Shown one piece after another: positions 17,000 through 24,827 of a stretch of 30,493 nucleotides of DNA (positions are counted from its first letter, which is position 1; each line of letters starts with the position of its first letter). This stretch comes from Thermoplasmata archaeon M9B2D (GTDB lineage: Archaea > Thermoplasmatota > E2 > DHVEG-1), in the NCBI GenBank assembly GCA_002900555.1, contig MUGD01000011.1, positions 1-30,493 on the forward strand. The letters are read 5' to 3'. Position numbers and translations under genes: made by a program. Under the pieces are notes generated by a model, which made no database searches, was not told the DNA's origin, and saw nothing but the letters and a program-made list of their open reading frames with translations.

Positions 17000-17440
17000 T
17001 TATCGTACGACCAGCACGGATCTGCTCGCATGTCGTACTACCTTGTCTGTTACACTGCCAAGTAAAAACCTTCCCTCTTTCCCATAGCCTTTGTAACCAA
17101 CAAGAATAATATCACTATCATACTTCTTTGCAACTAGTAAAATCTCATCAGCAGGGTCACCTGCTTCGACTGCGATATCGACCTTCCCTATCTTACCCTC
17201 GAGGTCCTTTGCGATTTTCCCAAGACTTACCATCGCCTTCTCCTTAAAGGTGCCAGGGGTAACAACCGTGCTTAAATCAATGGTTGGTAGCAGCATGTTG
17301 GTAAAGGTTGATTCAACTAATGCAGCAGGGATGACCGTCAGAAGAACTAGTTCATCTTCAGGTGTTGAGCATTGGACTGCTACATCAATGGCTTTCGTTG
17401 AAGCTTCTGATCCATCATAGGCGACAAGTAATCGTTTCAT
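17000..17440 (-). CDS. Universal stress protein (UspA family)
   Basis: 146 residues, a single Usp domain. It starts with LLVAYDGSEAS and ends with the ATP-binding motif GYKGYGKEGRFLLGSVT and SRSVLVVR. Asp9 and the Gly-rich loop are intact, so it should belong to the ATP-binding subgroup. The ATG at 17440 follows GGTGA by 5 bases. It probably heads a transcript with coaBC and pantoate kinase; a functional link to CoA synthesis is not evident. Confidence 0.9.
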   Translation of the reverse strand: MKRLLVAYDGSEASTKAIDVAVQCSTPEDELVLLTVIPAALVESTFTNMLLPTIDLSTVVTPGTFKEKAMVSLGKIAKDLEGKIGKVDIAVEAGDPADEILLVAKKYDSDIILVGYKGYGKEGRFLLGSVTDKVVRHASRSVLVVR

Positions 17441-17469
17441 ATTTCACCACAGTGCTGCTAGTAATGAGG

Positions 17470-17513
17470 AACTGACTAAAAAAGATTGTGTATTCTCTCA
17501 TAAGGAGAGAGAA
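17470..17513 (-). terminator. Hairpin and T-tract after the resolvase gene
   Basis: TTCTCTC (17493-17499) and GAGAGAA (17507-17513) form a 7-bp stem; on the minus strand a TTTTTT run follows about 10 bases later. It lies about 60 bases past the resolvase stop and just before the stress protein promoter. Confidence 0.5.
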
Positions 17514-17570
17514 GGGGATTTCTCTAAACAAATTAGATAAATACTCTTTGTCCGTCTGAATCGTACAACA

Positions 17571-18080
17571 TTACTTACATAAATACAAAAGAAAATCTGA
17601 AAGTGGTAAACCGTCCTGCCAACGCATGATAAAATTCCCACTTTTACTAGTGGAAAGCTTTGGGAGTCGATTCTGTAAAATCTTGGCTCGTCCCTCAAGC
17701 TGTTGAACCTCCATGGTAAAAAGCCGCCAGCAATCACCTCCATGTCCCTTCAGGCGAAACCCATAGATTGGCAATGTCCTTGTTTTCTCACATTCACGCT
17801 GCATCTTTTCCGCCTGTCGTTGCAATTTCCCATCAACACTACTGAAATGCAACGTGTCTATAGCACTTGCTTTGATCTCCATAAGAAAAGAGATATCGCC
17901 TCTCAACGCAACCAAATCAACGCCAAACGACCCGGCAGCACGCACGACAACAAATGGTTTTTTCTTGGCAAGATAGTAATTCCCTTTCTCCAGCGCAGAG
18001 CATGTTTTTGTCACCTTGGAAAGTATCTTTTCATCCCCCTCAAGAATGCCTTTTAATTCCCGTTCGTACACGCTGCTCAT
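17571..18080 (-). CDS. Holliday junction resolvase (Hjc-type, euryarchaeal subgroup)
   Basis: 169 residues. The N-terminal SSVYERELKGIL contains the conserved catalytic glutamate, and FVVVRAAGSFGVDLVAL with Asp55, then FLMEIKAS with Glu68 and Lys70, makes the nuclease core of the PD-(D/E)XK type. A ~20-residue insert between the first helix and the core, plus a long C-terminal tail (about 120-169), makes it larger than the ~125-residue crenarchaeal Hjc, as in other euryarchaeal relatives. It would cut four-way DNA junctions during recombination repair. It is divergently oriented from the CBS gene, with about 80 bases between them for both promoters. Confidence 0.82.
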   Translation of the reverse strand: MSSVYERELKGILEGDEKILSKVTKTCSALEKGNYYLAKKKPFVVVRAAGSFGVDLVALRGDISFLMEIKASAIDTLHFSSVDGKLQRQAEKMQRECEKTRTLPIYGFRLKGHGGDCWRLFTMEVQQLEGRAKILQNRLPKLSTSKSGNFIMRWQDGLPLSDFLLYLCK

Positions 18081-18162
18081 ATGAAAAAGGTAAAATACCT
18101 CGTTATGTTTTAATGTTTGGGATTGGAGCTTTCAAAATAGTCGGCGATGTGGTGGACAGCAT

Positions 18163-18717
18163 ATGAGCAAAGACGTTCTGGTCAAAGAAGTCATGAAGAC
18201 AAAACTGGTGATTGTACAACCATTTACGACGGTTTTAGAAGCAGCGCGAATTATGAGAGATAATAAAATCGGAAACGTAATCATCTCTGAAAGGCAACAT
18301 CCGATTGGAATACTGACTGAAAGCGACATTATCAGAAAGGTTGTCTGTGAAGCAAAAAACGCTTCAGATGTGCTTGTTGAAGAGGTCATGAGCAGCCCTA
18401 TTATTATCGCAGAGCCATATATTACGCTCCAAGAAGCTTTAAAGATTATGGGAAAGTGCAATATCAGAAGACTTCCCATCGTTGAAAACAATGTGCTTGT
18501 TGGAATTATCACGCAACGCGATATCTCACGAATATCACCAGCGTTAAGTGAAATCGCATATGAATGGTCAAGCATCGAAACGAAAGATCAGAAGTATGTA
18601 CAAAGCCGGATTTTCTCTGGAAAATGTGAGGATTGCAGCACATTATCAACACACCTGAGAAGTGTTGATGGCCGATTGCTCTGTGAAGATTGCATTGATG
18701 GATTGAAATATGAATAA
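18163..18717 (+). CDS. CBS-domain pair with C-terminal zinc-ribbon-like motif
   Basis: 184 residues. Two CBS motifs form a Bateman module: residues about 1-60 (VKEVMKTKLVIV...GILTESDI) and 66-125 (VEEVMSSPIIIA...GIITQRDI). A C-terminal part has CEDC and CEDC about 20 residues apart, likely a zinc site. Such modules bind adenosine nucleotides such as AMP, ATP or S-adenosylmethionine and act as energy or metabolite sensors; the zinc part could contact nucleic acid or a partner. GGTGG precedes the ATG at 18163. A second CBS gene follows 34 bases later, so they are likely co-expressed. Confidence 0.88.
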   Translation: MSKDVLVKEVMKTKLVIVQPFTTVLEAARIMRDNKIGNVIISERQHPIGILTESDIIRKVVCEAKNASDVLVEEVMSSPIIIAEPYITLQEALKIMGKCNIRRLPIVENNVLVGIITQRDISRISPALSEIAYEWSSIETKDQKYVQSRIFSGKCEDCSTLSTHLRSVDGRLLCEDCIDGLKYE

Positions 18718-18751
18718 TATCTTTTGAATAATAAAAAGGAGGAAGACAGTG

Positions 18752-19531
18752 ATGAAAGTAAAGGAAATAATGACGACGAAAATAATTTCGGTAGATAAAG
18801 ACGATAGCCTCAAGCATGTACTTGATCTTATGAAAAAGAATAATATCACAAAGATACCGGTACTTGAGGAAAAAAAATTTTTTGGTCTTGCGACAGACAA
18901 TGTGATTGCATATAAGCTTGGTTCTATACGGAAGCGAGGTGTCACCGCGTCTCGTTTGCATGCATCCTCTGTGACTGAGAAACAGGTAAAAACCATATCC
19001 CCTGAAGAGGAAGTAAAAAATATCTTGAAATCGGTTGGTGAACCAGGACCAACGATGCTTCCTGTCGTTGAGAAAGATAAACTTGTTGGAGTAGTAACAA
19101 AAGCGGATTTATTGCCGTTGGTGACAAATACAAATCAACTTCATTCGATTATGCAGAAAAAAGTTCATGTTGTCAGTCTGGATGACCGAGTTGTTCATGC
19201 ACGACGAATCATGATTACAGAAAATGTCGCTCGTCTGCCTGTTCTCGAAGAAAAGAAACTAGTCGGAATCATCTCTGATATTGAGATTGCCTTAGCATTT
19301 GCTTCATTGAAAAAATCATTTTCATTGGGGAGACAAAAGCACCATCTCGACGAACTGCTTGTAAAGGACGTGATGCGATGTCCAGTTATGTGGTCGGATC
19401 CATCAATGAGCATTTTTAATGCAGCACAATTAATGATGAATCAGAACATCGGAGCCTTGCCCCTATTAGAAAATGATAAGCTTGTAGGGATGGTAACAAG
19501 AACAGATTTATTACGGACAATCGTGATGTAA
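18752..19531 (+). CDS. Protein of four CBS domains (two Bateman modules)
   Basis: 259 residues from ATG 18752, with a near-perfect AAAGGAGG ribosome site 9 bases upstream, the strongest in the window. Four CBS motifs are visible: VKEIMTTKIISV, the segment around SVTEKQVKTISPEEE, MQKKVHVVSLDD and VKDVMRCPVMWSD. Three of them close with a GV/GI/GMVT.(A/T)DLL-type strand and the first is degenerate there (FGLATDNV). No enzymatic domain is attached, so it should be a stand-alone nucleotide sensor. It is likely co-transcribed with the CBS-zinc protein upstream. Confidence 0.88.
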   Translation: MKVKEIMTTKIISVDKDDSLKHVLDLMKKNNITKIPVLEEKKFFGLATDNVIAYKLGSIRKRGVTASRLHASSVTEKQVKTISPEEEVKNILKSVGEPGPTMLPVVEKDKLVGVVTKADLLPLVTNTNQLHSIMQKKVHVVSLDDRVVHARRIMITENVARLPVLEEKKLVGIISDIEIALAFASLKKSFSLGRQKHHLDELLVKDVMRCPVMWSDPSMSIFNAAQLMMNQNIGALPLLENDKLVGMVTRTDLLRTIVM

Positions 19532-19566
19532 AAAGCTTTAAAGTTACCAAGACGATTTCCTATTGC

Positions 19567-19956
19567 ATGACATATCATATTCCCTCTGATGATACGATCC
19601 TTGGTGCGGTAAGAAAAGTTTTTAAGAAATATCATACGGTGACTTCACAACATAAACTAAAAAAATTCGTTGAAAAAGAACTACACACAAAGAAAAAACA
19701 ATTCCACGTCAGTGAACAACGATTACGGATGCTTGTTTTAAATAGTGGTTTAGCTTCTGCTGAGATTCGTACAAGGGAAGGTGATCCAGATAAGATCCTG
19801 CATAAGTGTCCTGTCTGTGGAGGATCGTTACAGCGGGTGAAAAATCAGACGATTTATGGGGGGGAGGTAACCTTGGAATTTCGATGCGATATGTGTGGAT
19901 ATTGGACAGGAAAGAAAAAGAAGATACCGACATTATACATATTTCATCCAAGGTAA
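19567..19956 (+). CDS. Conserved archaeal winged-helix/zinc-ribbon protein
   Basis: 129 residues. The N-terminal ~70 residues (IPSDDTILGAVRKVFKKY...VSEQRLRMLVLNSGL) form a helical, probably winged-helix domain. A zinc ribbon follows with CPVCGG and CDMCGYWTGKKK. The pattern matches a conserved archaeal protein of unknown function that is likely to bind nucleic acid. CTTTAAAG at 19536-19543, about 27 bases before the ATG, and the absence of a ribosome site suggest a leaderless transcript separate from the CBS genes. A TTTTTTT run directly after the stop ends it. Confidence 0.8.
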   Translation: MTYHIPSDDTILGAVRKVFKKYHTVTSQHKLKKFVEKELHTKKKQFHVSEQRLRMLVLNSGLASAEIRTREGDPDKILHKCPVCGGSLQRVKNQTIYGGEVTLEFRCDMCGYWTGKKKKIPTLYIFHPR

Positions 19957-19967
19957 CTTGTTTTTTT
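19957..19967 (+). terminator. T-tract terminator
   Basis: Seven consecutive T residues at 19961-19967, 4 bases after the stop codon. Confidence 0.5.
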
Positions 19968-20170
19968 AAACTGTATTGACTATCGGAATAATTATTTTTG
20001 TATCACCAGTGATATAATAATAGGAGAAAAAATATAGTTTTACATGCATCAAACAGATGAAAAAATCACAGGATTGCGGCAGGAATTAAATCAAGGGATT
20101 TTATCGTGACTATACCAAAAGTAGTTTTTCTTGATTTTTTTTACTGTTGCTTGTAATCATTGGAACTAAC

Positions 20171-20620
20171 TTAGGGCTCTTTTTTTCTCTCACGAATCTC
20201 TCGATGTAATCTTGTTATTTCACTTTCAAGCTGCATTAAACCAAGATCTACTCCCATCTCTTTAATGAAGTTGAGATGATCATCGCTGAGTGTATTGCGA
20301 ATTTCTTTTATGAAAAAATGTCCAGCATTGTCACCAAGGGACCGATTCATGGAATCGATAATTGAATGAATCGCCTGGCCCAACTGAGTAAGTGATACGG
20401 TATTAATACCAGACATGACAGTAACAACATCCCCTGAGTCCTCTTTATAGAAATTGTTACTGATGCGTATATGTTTCAGAAATTTGTATTTCGTTTCCAA
20501 CTGTTTCATGAGATCTTCAATAGTCATAATCGTATAGGGAAAATCTGTTTTTCTGCTAGAAATCGAAATAAGTGTTTTTAATACACTCTTTATGATTTCT
20601 GATTTTTCAGGTGACGACAT
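20171..20620 (-). CDS. Single-copy protein of the repeat-domain family found at 5827
   Basis: 149 residues from ATG 20620. A TTG at 20656, about 32 bases after a TTTTAATAC element, would add 12 hydrophilic residues and is a possible leaderless start. Residues about 7-135 are one full copy of the domain repeated three times in the gene at 5827: VLKTLISI.SRKT, LMKQLETKYKFLKHIRI, GDVVTVMSGINTV....LGQAIHSII, SLGDNAGHFFIKEIR, and EMGVDLGLMQ. It keeps the glycines (LGDNAGHFFI) that the second and third tandem copies have lost. A charged helical tail (RLHREIRERKKEP) follows. There is no kinase nearby. Function unknown; perhaps a stand-alone partner of the same signalling pathway. Confidence 0.82.
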   Translation of the reverse strand: MSSPEKSEIIKSVLKTLISISSRKTDFPYTIMTIEDLMKQLETKYKFLKHIRISNNFYKEDSGDVVTVMSGINTVSLTQLGQAIHSIIDSMNRSLGDNAGHFFIKEIRNTLSDDHLNFIKEMGVDLGLMQLESEITRLHREIRERKKEP

Positions 20621-20792
20621 ATCCCATCTCTCGTCAGTCGGTGGTTGTTTTCCCAAATATCTAATATCATTGATAGTACATATGTATTAAAACCTTTGCT
20701 GAAAAAGACTGATTCGTGTATTTGGTCGTATGAATCTTTGGGTTTATGACAGGAACTTCTTCTCGGCAGGTAGTAAATATCTGGAAAAAGGC

Positions 20793-21329
20793 TTATTTTT
20801 TCTTGATTTGTTTTTTTAACAGAAAAAAAAAGAGAGCGATAAAAACAATGACAGTTTCAAAACCAGGTGTAGAAGTCGTCGTCTTATTATTTCCAATGCT
20901 GAGAATGTAGATATAATAACCAGAGTTAGTAGAATCCTGTGAGACATAGGGGGATGTTGGCCTAAAACTAATGTTAAGAGGGACGTCTCCAGAAAGTATC
21001 GTTGGCCAGCTTTCTAATATGAAGGCTTTTTCCTCATCTGATTCTAAGGAATAACTCAGAGGTTGCATTGTAAGATTCCCACTTCCTTCTGGGTCCTGGA
21101 ATTGTACAGAAATGGCAGGTGAAATTGTATCACCTGTGTTACATAATATGACACAAATTCTATATTCTCGAATGGTCATTTCTCCTACAGGAGGACGGAT
21201 TTTTATTAGCTCCACTGATACATCCTTTATTGAGAGATGAGCCTGAGCGGTACACACAGGACCAAGGATGCTGATAAAACCTAAACCCACCAAGATTCCC
21301 ATCATAAAGAACACTATTTTTGAAGTCAT
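20793..21329 (-). CDS. Surface protein with signal peptide and PGF-CTERM sorting signal
   Basis: 178 residues from ATG 21329, with GGTGAGGT directly upstream; the frame is open 24 bases earlier without such a site. Residues 1-30 are a signal peptide ending in AQA. The body (about 31-148) is beta-rich, without cysteine clusters, and resembles a single immunoglobulin-like adhesion or spacer domain. The C-terminus is Thr-rich TTTSTPGFE (PGF at 155-157), then a hydrophobic helix, then QIKKK: the arrangement of a PGF-CTERM tail, processed and lipid-linked by archaeosortase. The protein should therefore be fixed on the outer face of the membrane. A TTTAAATATATTA element at 21361-21373 gives a good promoter. 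Confidence 0.82.
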   Translation of the reverse strand: MTSKIVFFMMGILVGLGFISILGPVCTAQAHLSIKDVSVELIKIRPPVGEMTIREYRICVILCNTGDTISPAISVQFQDPEGSGNLTMQPLSYSLESDEEKAFILESWPTILSGDVPLNISFRPTSPYVSQDSTNSGYYIYILSIGNNKTTTSTPGFETVIVFIALFFFLLKKQIKKK

Positions 21330-21353
21330 ATGATACCTCACCATATCGTACAA

Positions 21354-21696
21354 ACGAAAATAATATATTTAAACTTCATCCTACATGCGAACATCCTGTT
21401 CCCAACCATCCAAATCGAAATACATCCTCTTCATTAAGGTCGTTTCACATCCTGAAAATGTAAAAAGAACGAGTAGGAATAACAATTAGCGAAGAACCTA
21501 GAATACAAAAAGGTATTGACGTCTTCGCAAGAAATCCCAAGACATCGAATCTTCTTACAAAAAAAGCAATTATCATCACATTATGTTCACATCCAAGGAG
21601 ATTGTGTGTCGTACTTTTTGAAAACGAGGATACCGTTTAGGCAGAACACCTAACAACCACACAGGTTGAATAATGTAAAAAAGAATGATTCCTATC
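21354..21696. other. Gene-free region
   Basis: About 340 bases between the PGF-CTERM gene and the winged-helix gene. It holds the PGF-CTERM promoter (21361-21373). I see no reading frame with a start site, no RNA gene and no clear repeat in the rest. Confidence 0.45.
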
Positions 21697-22056
21697 TCAG
21701 AACCGTTTCTTATTGTCCCGGAGCCCTTCCACAATTTGCTTACCAAGATCAGTAAGCCTGTATAATTTTATATCCCGATGTTTTCCTCCATCGATCTGTT
21801 CAACAAGTTGTAAATTAATAAGAGATTCATCATCTCGATATCTAGTGTTCATACCACGGATAGCACCAATCACATTTGTTGGCGTGGTTTTCACGCGAAA
21901 GGCAATCTCAGATGTATAACTCCCACTTGGACTGATATCAAAGAGATACTCCGCTATTTTCTTCCGTACGCTACTTCTCCGAAGCGACCTAATAATAAGA
22001 GGTTTCAATATCTCTGGAGAAATCGCTGCCTTCGTTTCGTCCTGCATCCCATCCAC
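21697..22056 (-). CDS. Archaeal winged-helix transcription regulator
   Basis: 119 residues from GTG 22056; an in-frame ATG at 22047 is an alternative. The core SSVRKKIAEYLFDISPSGSYTSEIAFRVKTTPTNVIGAIRGMNTRY contains a helix-turn-helix in which TSEIAFRVKTT and NVIGAIRGM are the paired helices. A wing follows in LVEQIDGGKHRDIKLYRLTDLGKQI. It lacks a ligand-binding domain and belongs to a class of small archaeal regulators that bind as dimers. A TTATTAATTA element about 30 bases before the GTG suggests a leaderless message. Targets are unknown; the gene is flanked by tRNA-Val and the long empty region. Confidence 0.8.
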   Translation of the reverse strand: MDGMQDETKAAISPEILKPLIIRSLRRSSVRKKIAEYLFDISPSGSYTSEIAFRVKTTPTNVIGAIRGMNTRYRDDESLINLQLVEQIDGGKHRDIKLYRLTDLGKQIVEGLRDNKKRF

Positions 22057-22120
22057 GAAATCAATATAGTGAATAGCATGGTAATTAATAAGCTAATCGA
22101 TTTAAAATGATGCGAAAAAG

Positions 22121-22194
22121 TGGGCCAGGCCGGATTCGAACCGGCGGCCTTCGCCGTGTGAGAGCGATGTCATAACCAACTAGACCACTGGCCC
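22121..22194 (-). tRNA. tRNA-Val (anticodon CAC)
   Basis: The minus strand from 22194 folds as a full cloverleaf: acceptor GGGCCAG with CTGGCCC, D stem GTC/GAC, anticodon stem TCGCT/GGCGA with loop CTCACAC (anticodon CAC), T stem GCCGG/CCGGC with loop TTCGAAT, and discriminator A. There is no intron and no encoded CCA. TTAAATT about 30 bases upstream (near 22224) is a suitable TATA element. Confidence 0.95.
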
Positions 22195-22345
22195 AGAATT
22201 ATCTCAAGATTAATAGTGTGAATTTAAGAGTAAGATAAATGCTTTTCGTTCAGTGCAACCGTCATAGACGAGTCTTCTTAAGGAAAACCTTATCAAGTGT
22301 AACAAGGATAACCTCTCCAAGAAAACAGCAACCGAGGGATATCCG

Positions 22346-22729
22346 TTGGCAAGATGGAAGTTGTTTAACTGGTTGAAAAAGAAAGAACAACCACACGCAG
22401 AAAATGAAATAACAACAGAAGAAAAAATCGAATATAGTGAAAAACAAGACAAATCGGAAACTCAAAAAAAACAGACAGAAACTCCAATCAAAGAATACGA
22501 TGAAACACTCTATTCAAAAGGGTCTGAACAAAAACAACCATCGACAGCATCTCACGAGAAGAGGCGGCCACTAAAGAGAACAAGTTGGGAAAACGCGAAT
22601 ACAATCGAAGAGAATATCGATGGCATGAAACGCAATCAGACACAATCAAATGCGTGTAGTGATCAAGACAAGGAGGATATCGACAAAAAAGTCGATTATA
22701 TCCTACTAAAGAAGAAAAGCAGACTTTAA
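22346..22729 (+). CDS. Highly charged unknown protein
   Basis: 127 residues from TTG 22346, with GAGGGAT 5-6 bases upstream; no in-frame ATG fits. The product begins with an amphipathic basic-aromatic stretch (RWKLFNWLKKKE) and continues as a Lys/Glu/Gln/Thr-rich, probably disordered chain with one Cys. It ends with a short helical DKKVDYILLKKKSRL. The N-terminal amphipathic helix could bind the membrane surface. It precedes trm56 by about 70 bases on the same strand. I do not recognise it; the strong ribosome site and the lack of stops argue that it is real. Confidence 0.6.
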   Translation: MARWKLFNWLKKKEQPHAENEITTEEKIEYSEKQDKSETQKKQTETPIKEYDETLYSKGSEQKQPSTASHEKRRPLKRTSWENANTIEENIDGMKRNQTQSNACSDQDKEDIDKKVDYILLKKKSRL

Positions 22730-22801
22730 CAAAACCTCCTTGACAGCGGAGTATTTTTAAGACTTGTTTTCTTTTCTGTTTTACAGAAAGGATTGGTTAA
22801 C

Positions 22802-23317
22802 GTGATAGTAGTATTACGACTCGGACATCGAATCGATCGTGACAAACGGATTACCACGCATGTTGCGCTAGTTGCCCGGGCATTTGGTGCTGACGGCATC
22901 CTTATCACCACGAAAGATGAAAAAATACAGAAGAACGTCCATGCAGTCTGCAAACGGTTTGGCGGGAATTTCCAAGTCCAAACAGGCGTCGATCCTAAAA
23001 AAATCATCAAATCATGGAAAGGATCCGTCATTCATCTTACTATGTATGGTGAGGAGCTAGAAAAAGCAATAAACCACCTTGATGCAAATCGTGATCTCCT
23101 AATTATTGTTGGAGCTGAAAAAGTGCCCCCGTACTATTATCAGGTCGCCGATCTCAACGTCTCAGTAGGAAATCAACCTCATTCCGAGGTTGCTGCATTA
23201 GCACTATTCCTTGACCGATATACCAAAGCGACCTGGCAAAGAAAAAAATTCCATGGAAACATTCAAATTGTCCCCTGTGTTAACGGCAAAAAGGTTCTCG
23301 TAAAGGATAAGACATGA
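22802..23317 (+). CDS. trm56: tRNA (cytidine-56-2'-O)-methyltransferase, SPOUT family
   Basis: 171 residues from GTG 22802, with AAAGGA 9 bases upstream. The in-frame TTG at 22793 lies too close to that site. The family signatures are VLRLGHRIDRDKRITTHVAL with ARAFGADG near the start, VGAEKVP in the middle and ADLNVSVGNQPHSEVAALALFLDR forming the knot that binds S-adenosylmethionine. It methylates the ribose of C56 in the tRNA T-loop, an archaea-specific modification; both tRNAs in this window carry that cytidine. The stop overlaps the start of the HD gene (ATGA), so the two are translationally coupled. Confidence 0.94.
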   Translation: MIVVLRLGHRIDRDKRITTHVALVARAFGADGILITTKDEKIQKNVHAVCKRFGGNFQVQTGVDPKKIIKSWKGSVIHLTMYGEELEKAINHLDANRDLLIIVGAEKVPPYYYQVADLNVSVGNQPHSEVAALALFLDRYTKATWQRKKFHGNIQIVPCVNGKKVLVKDKT

Positions 23318-23835
23318 GCACAATCCCAAATCCTGGGCAATGCCTACGATTATTAAAGGACGCTGGATGTTCTGATGAGGTTATTGCCCATTGTAAGGCA
23401 GTACGAAGAGTCGCGATCAGGATAGCGAAGAAGGCCCATGCGAATATGAAGCTAGTGGAGGCAGGAGCATTGCTCCATGACATCGGGCGATCGAAGACCC
23501 AGGGAATTATGCATGGGGTTGAAGGAGCAACAATCGCTCGTCGTCTAGGTTTACCAGAACGTCTTGTAACCATCATCGAGAGGCATGTAGGAGCAGGGAT
23601 ACCAAAAGACGAGGCAATCGCACTTGGCTTACCACCAAAAGACTATATGCCCTTGACACTGGAAGAAAAAATCGTTGCCCATGCCGACAATCTCATCGAA
23701 AATAACCGTGAGCATCATATTGAAAAAGAAATTGAAAAGGCATTACAGAAAGGACACATAAAGCATGCGATTCGTCTCAGGGAGTTACATCAGGAGCTTA
23801 GCCAGCGATGCGGGATGGATCTGAATAATATCTAA
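23314..23835 (+). CDS. HD-domain phosphohydrolase (TIGR00295-type)
   Basis: 173 residues. The metal-binding HD motif is intact: His26 (IAHCKAV), His55-Asp56 (LLHDIGRS) and Asp124 (AHADNLIE), with a further His91 (ERHVGAG) and IMHGVEGA. The sequence matches the archaeal TIGR00295 family of HD hydrolases, whose substrate is not established. Overlap with trm56 suggests a joint role in tRNA or nucleotide metabolism. tRNA-Leu follows 54 bases downstream. Confidence 0.9.
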   Translation: MSTIPNPGQCLRLLKDAGCSDEVIAHCKAVRRVAIRIAKKAHANMKLVEAGALLHDIGRSKTQGIMHGVEGATIARRLGLPERLVTIIERHVGAGIPKDEAIALGLPPKDYMPLTLEEKIVAHADNLIENNREHHIEKEIEKALQKGHIKHAIRLRELHQELSQRCGMDLNNI

Positions 23836-23851
23836 AACAGACACCCGAAAA

Positions 23852-23860
23852 GATATATAC
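23852..23860 (+). promoter_or_regulatory. TATA box for tRNA-Leu
   Basis: GATATATAC is centred about 34 bases before the tRNA 5' end, placing the transcription start a few bases ahead of the mature tRNA. Confidence 0.5.
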
Positions 23861-23889
23861 GATATCTGATATTTACCTGAAAAACACTT

Positions 23890-23974
23890 GCAGGGGTAGC
23901 CAAGCATGGTCAACGGCGCAAGGTTGAGGGCCTTGTCCTGTAGAGGTCCGCGAGTTCAAATCTCGTCCCCTGCA
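23890..23974 (+). tRNA. tRNA-Leu (anticodon GAG)
   Basis: A type II tRNA of 85 bases: acceptor GCAGGGG with CCCCTGC, anticodon stem CAAGG/CCTTG with loop TTGAGGG (anticodon GAG), a long variable arm typical of leucine, T stem GCGAG/CTCGT with loop TTCAAAT, and discriminator A. There is no intron and no encoded CCA. Confidence 0.94.
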
Positions 23975-24033
23975 CTAACTTCTAAAAAAAGAAAATTTTA
24001 TTACGACGATGTCAACTCCGAGGTACTGGTCCA

Positions 24034-24549
24034 TTGGCAGTCAAATCAGAGCAAGCCGATTCTTGGGTGTTGAAAGATATGAGAAAAAAACCATACGCAA
24101 TCGTTATAGGGTTTGTCATTGGTATTCTTATTATCCTCTTAGCCGTGCAATTCCTGGCCGATGCTGCAGCGATAAATGAATGTACAATATATATTAACGA
24201 TGTCCGCTTGGCTGATATTGGTCTTACCTCATGTGACCTCTGGGTGACAATAAATTTTACCAACCCAACTAGCCGAGATTTCTCTGTAGAATCCGCCACC
24301 TTCGATGTCTTTGTCGCCAATAGTTATGTGGGAAATAGCGATTTATCTCAATTTTTTATTCCAAGTAAATCTTCAAGAGAACACGTTATTTTGTTAACAC
24401 TTCTGTATTCTGATATTGCTCATGCGGTAATCGAGGGCATTAAGAATAAAAATTTCGATATTTATATCTCCGGTGAAGCACAAGCATATGTATTTTATGG
24501 GTTATTTACCGTTTCAGTACCATTTTCTGCATCATCAACTTACTCGTAG
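24034..24549 (+). CDS. Membrane-anchored LEA14/WHy-like domain protein
   Basis: 171 residues from TTG 24034, with GAGGT 9 bases upstream. An ATG at 24079 directly before the hydrophobic helix is an alternative giving 156 residues. A single transmembrane helix (about 20-44 of the longer form) is followed by an external beta domain: LWVTINFTNPTSRDFSVESATFDVFVANSYVG, then a segment ending in FTVSVPFSAS. This N-P-T pattern and the closing strand match LEA14/WHy domains, found in many archaea beside adhesion or stress proteins. The function is unknown. A short out-of-frame extension continues after the stop, but the domain looks complete. Confidence 0.72.
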   Translation: MAVKSEQADSWVLKDMRKKPYAIVIGFVIGILIILLAVQFLADAAAINECTIYINDVRLADIGLTSCDLWVTINFTNPTSRDFSVESATFDVFVANSYVGNSDLSQFFIPSKSSREHVILLTLLYSDIAHAVIEGIKNKNFDIYISGEAQAYVFYGLFTVSVPFSASSTYS

Positions 24550-24827
24550 AATCAGTATCAGCGTATCTCCTTCAGAAAATGAGTATACTATAGGTTGGTT
24601 CACTGTAAAAAATAAATACCAGGATATCCTTAGGAACGTGACAAGTAAGAGCGGAACAATCTAATCCTGTCTAATCCGTCGTTACGAAAAAGTCGATATA
24701 TTTGCATAAACCTCATATGAAAGATACATGCAGTAATCCTCGAAGTCTTGTAGATATGTTCGACCTTCAATGAAAAAAAAATTTCTCGTTAATCTATACC
24801 TATTCTAAAGCTGTTGATATTTAAGAT

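Noticed and set aside
20044..20109. 21-codon frame starting ATG 20044
   Set aside because: The nearest GGAG is 17 bases away and there is no other support; too short to call.
24473..24664. Frame continuing past the stop of the LEA14-like gene, possible frameshift
   Set aside because: The LEA14-like domain already ends with its typical final strand, and the downstream 38 residues add no recognisable motif.
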